Of a stretch of DNA of 64,000 nucleotides, positions 63,157-64,000 are shown piece after piece (position 1 is the first letter of the stretch; each line of letters opens with the position of its first letter). The DNA is taken from assembly GCA_902805475.1 (NCBI GenBank), contig CADCSX010000006.1:496001-560000 (forward strand), given 5' to 3'. The notes beneath the pieces were generated by a model. That model worked only from the letters and a program-made list of their open reading frames with translations. It was not told the DNA's origin and searched no databases. Origin of the DNA: Entonaema liquescens (taxonomy: Eukaryota > Ascomycota > Sordariomycetes > Xylariales > Xylariaceae). The translations under genes were made by a program, and so were the position numbers.

Positions 63157-64000
63157 ATGCTCTACCTTGTGGGACTGGGTCTCTCTGATGAGACAGATAT
63201 CACAGTTAAAGGCCTCGAGATCGTCAAAAAGGCGTCTCGTGTCTACCTCGAAGCGTATACTAGTATTCTCCTAGTAGATCAGTCTGTCTTGGTAGGCTAG
63301 CCCTGCTCCGTTGCCATGTCGTCTTTTATTATTCAGCTAACGCTAATGGCGCAGTAGGAGAAATATTATGGCCGGTCCATCGTAGTTGCAGACCGTGAGA
63401 TGGTCGAGTCGAACAGTGAAGAAATCCTTCGCGATGCGGATAAAGAAGACGTCGCATTTTTAGTAGTTGGTGATCCTTTCGGGTATGGAAGAGCGTCCCA
63501 AAACGTCCAATGAGGAGCCATTCCTCTCCAGTGGCGCATAAGATATGAGCTTGGACTGATATGTTCAAATGTAGCGCAACAACGCATACTGACCTCGTCC
63601 TTCGAGCACGCGAGCTCTCGATCCCCGTTCAGACGGTTCCAAATGCCTCTATTATGTCAGGAATAGGGGCTACAGGACTTCAGCTATACAACTTTGGTCA
63701 GACGGTATCCATGGTTTTCTTCCTAGATAACTGGCGCCCCGCGTCATTCTACGACCGTATTAAGGAGAATCGATCCATCGGCCTTCATACGCTTGTACTG
63801 TTAGATATCAAAGTTAAAGAACAGAGTTTAGAGAACATGGCACGAGGAAGAAGGATATACGAGCCTCCCCGATATATGACAGTCGGACAGTGCGCGCAGC
63901 AGATGCTTGAAATCGAAGAGGAGAAAAAGGAGGGCGTCTATGGACCGGAAAGCTTAGCCATTGGCGCCGCGAGAGTTGGCGGTAGAGAAGAGAAGTTCGT
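63157..64000 (+). CDS. DPH5: Diphthine methyl ester synthase, 5' part (runs off the window)
   Basis: Three exons are visible: 63157-63291, 63358-63482 and 63575 onward. The N-terminus MLYLVGLGLSDETDITVKGLEIVKKASRVYLE is that of the SAM-dependent tetrapyrrole-methylase fold. FLVVGDPFG and ATTHTDLVLRA flank the second intron. SIMSGIGATGLQLYNFGQTVS, RIKENRSIGLHTLVLLDIKVKEQS and YEPPRYMTVGQCAQQMLEIEE follow. Dph5 methylates the modified histidine of translation elongation factor 2 in the cytosol during diphthamide synthesis. The protein is about 285 residues long in other fungi. Roughly 230 are covered here, with the 3' end beyond the window. Confidence 0.95.

Overview
The window comes from a filamentous ascomycete (Pezizomycotina, probably a sordariomycete). 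The evidence is short GT..AG introns of about 50-100 bp, compact genes on both strands, orthologues of standard fungal housekeeping genes, a CBM18/GH18 chitinase paired head to head with a LysM protein gene, and a large AT-rich block with the hallmarks of repeat-induced point mutation (RIP). It has no prokaryotic, CRISPR or viral features.

Layout. 1-1386: no supportable gene. 1387-3764 and 27428-30436 (minus strand): the 3' and 5' pieces of one class V, subgroup C chitinase gene. 3780-27427: about 23.6 kb of almost pure A+T sequence that splits this gene. The block can be resolved into a 5'-truncated LINE-like copy (3780-9366, 15-bp target duplication), a second copy in inverted orientation (11233-27427, 17-bp duplication), a full-length third copy inserted into the second (15882-22727, 17-bp duplication) and a small LTR element also inserted into the second (24338-26857, 5-bp duplication ATTTT). 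The segment 9382-11215 remains unassigned. 31395-33974 (plus): a multi-LysM secreted protein gene sharing a 958-bp promoter region with the chitinase.

34254-64000 is ordinary gene-dense euchromatin: an F-box/DUF6546-type protein, a BTB-domain protein, a secreted PAF-acetylhydrolase-like hydrolase, tRNA-Gly(GCC), a small secreted PhiA-like protein, a TFIIIC zinc-finger subunit, GPI8, a histidine phosphatase, the mitochondrial carnitine/acylcarnitine carrier, an Msc2/ZnT5-type zinc transporter, ALG1, an E2 ubiquitin-conjugating enzyme, SNU23 and the 5' part of DPH5. Three of these (carrier, E2, SNU23) show one-base shifts at homopolymers, more likely assembly errors than mutations.

The most interesting locus is the chitinase/LysM pair. 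Both AT-rich edges still align in frame with the chitinase coding sequence, with changes almost only of the C-to-T / G-to-A type, so RIP has spread from the transposons into the unique host gene. A few RIP-type stop codons lie further out, in both chitinase pieces and possibly in the LysM gene.
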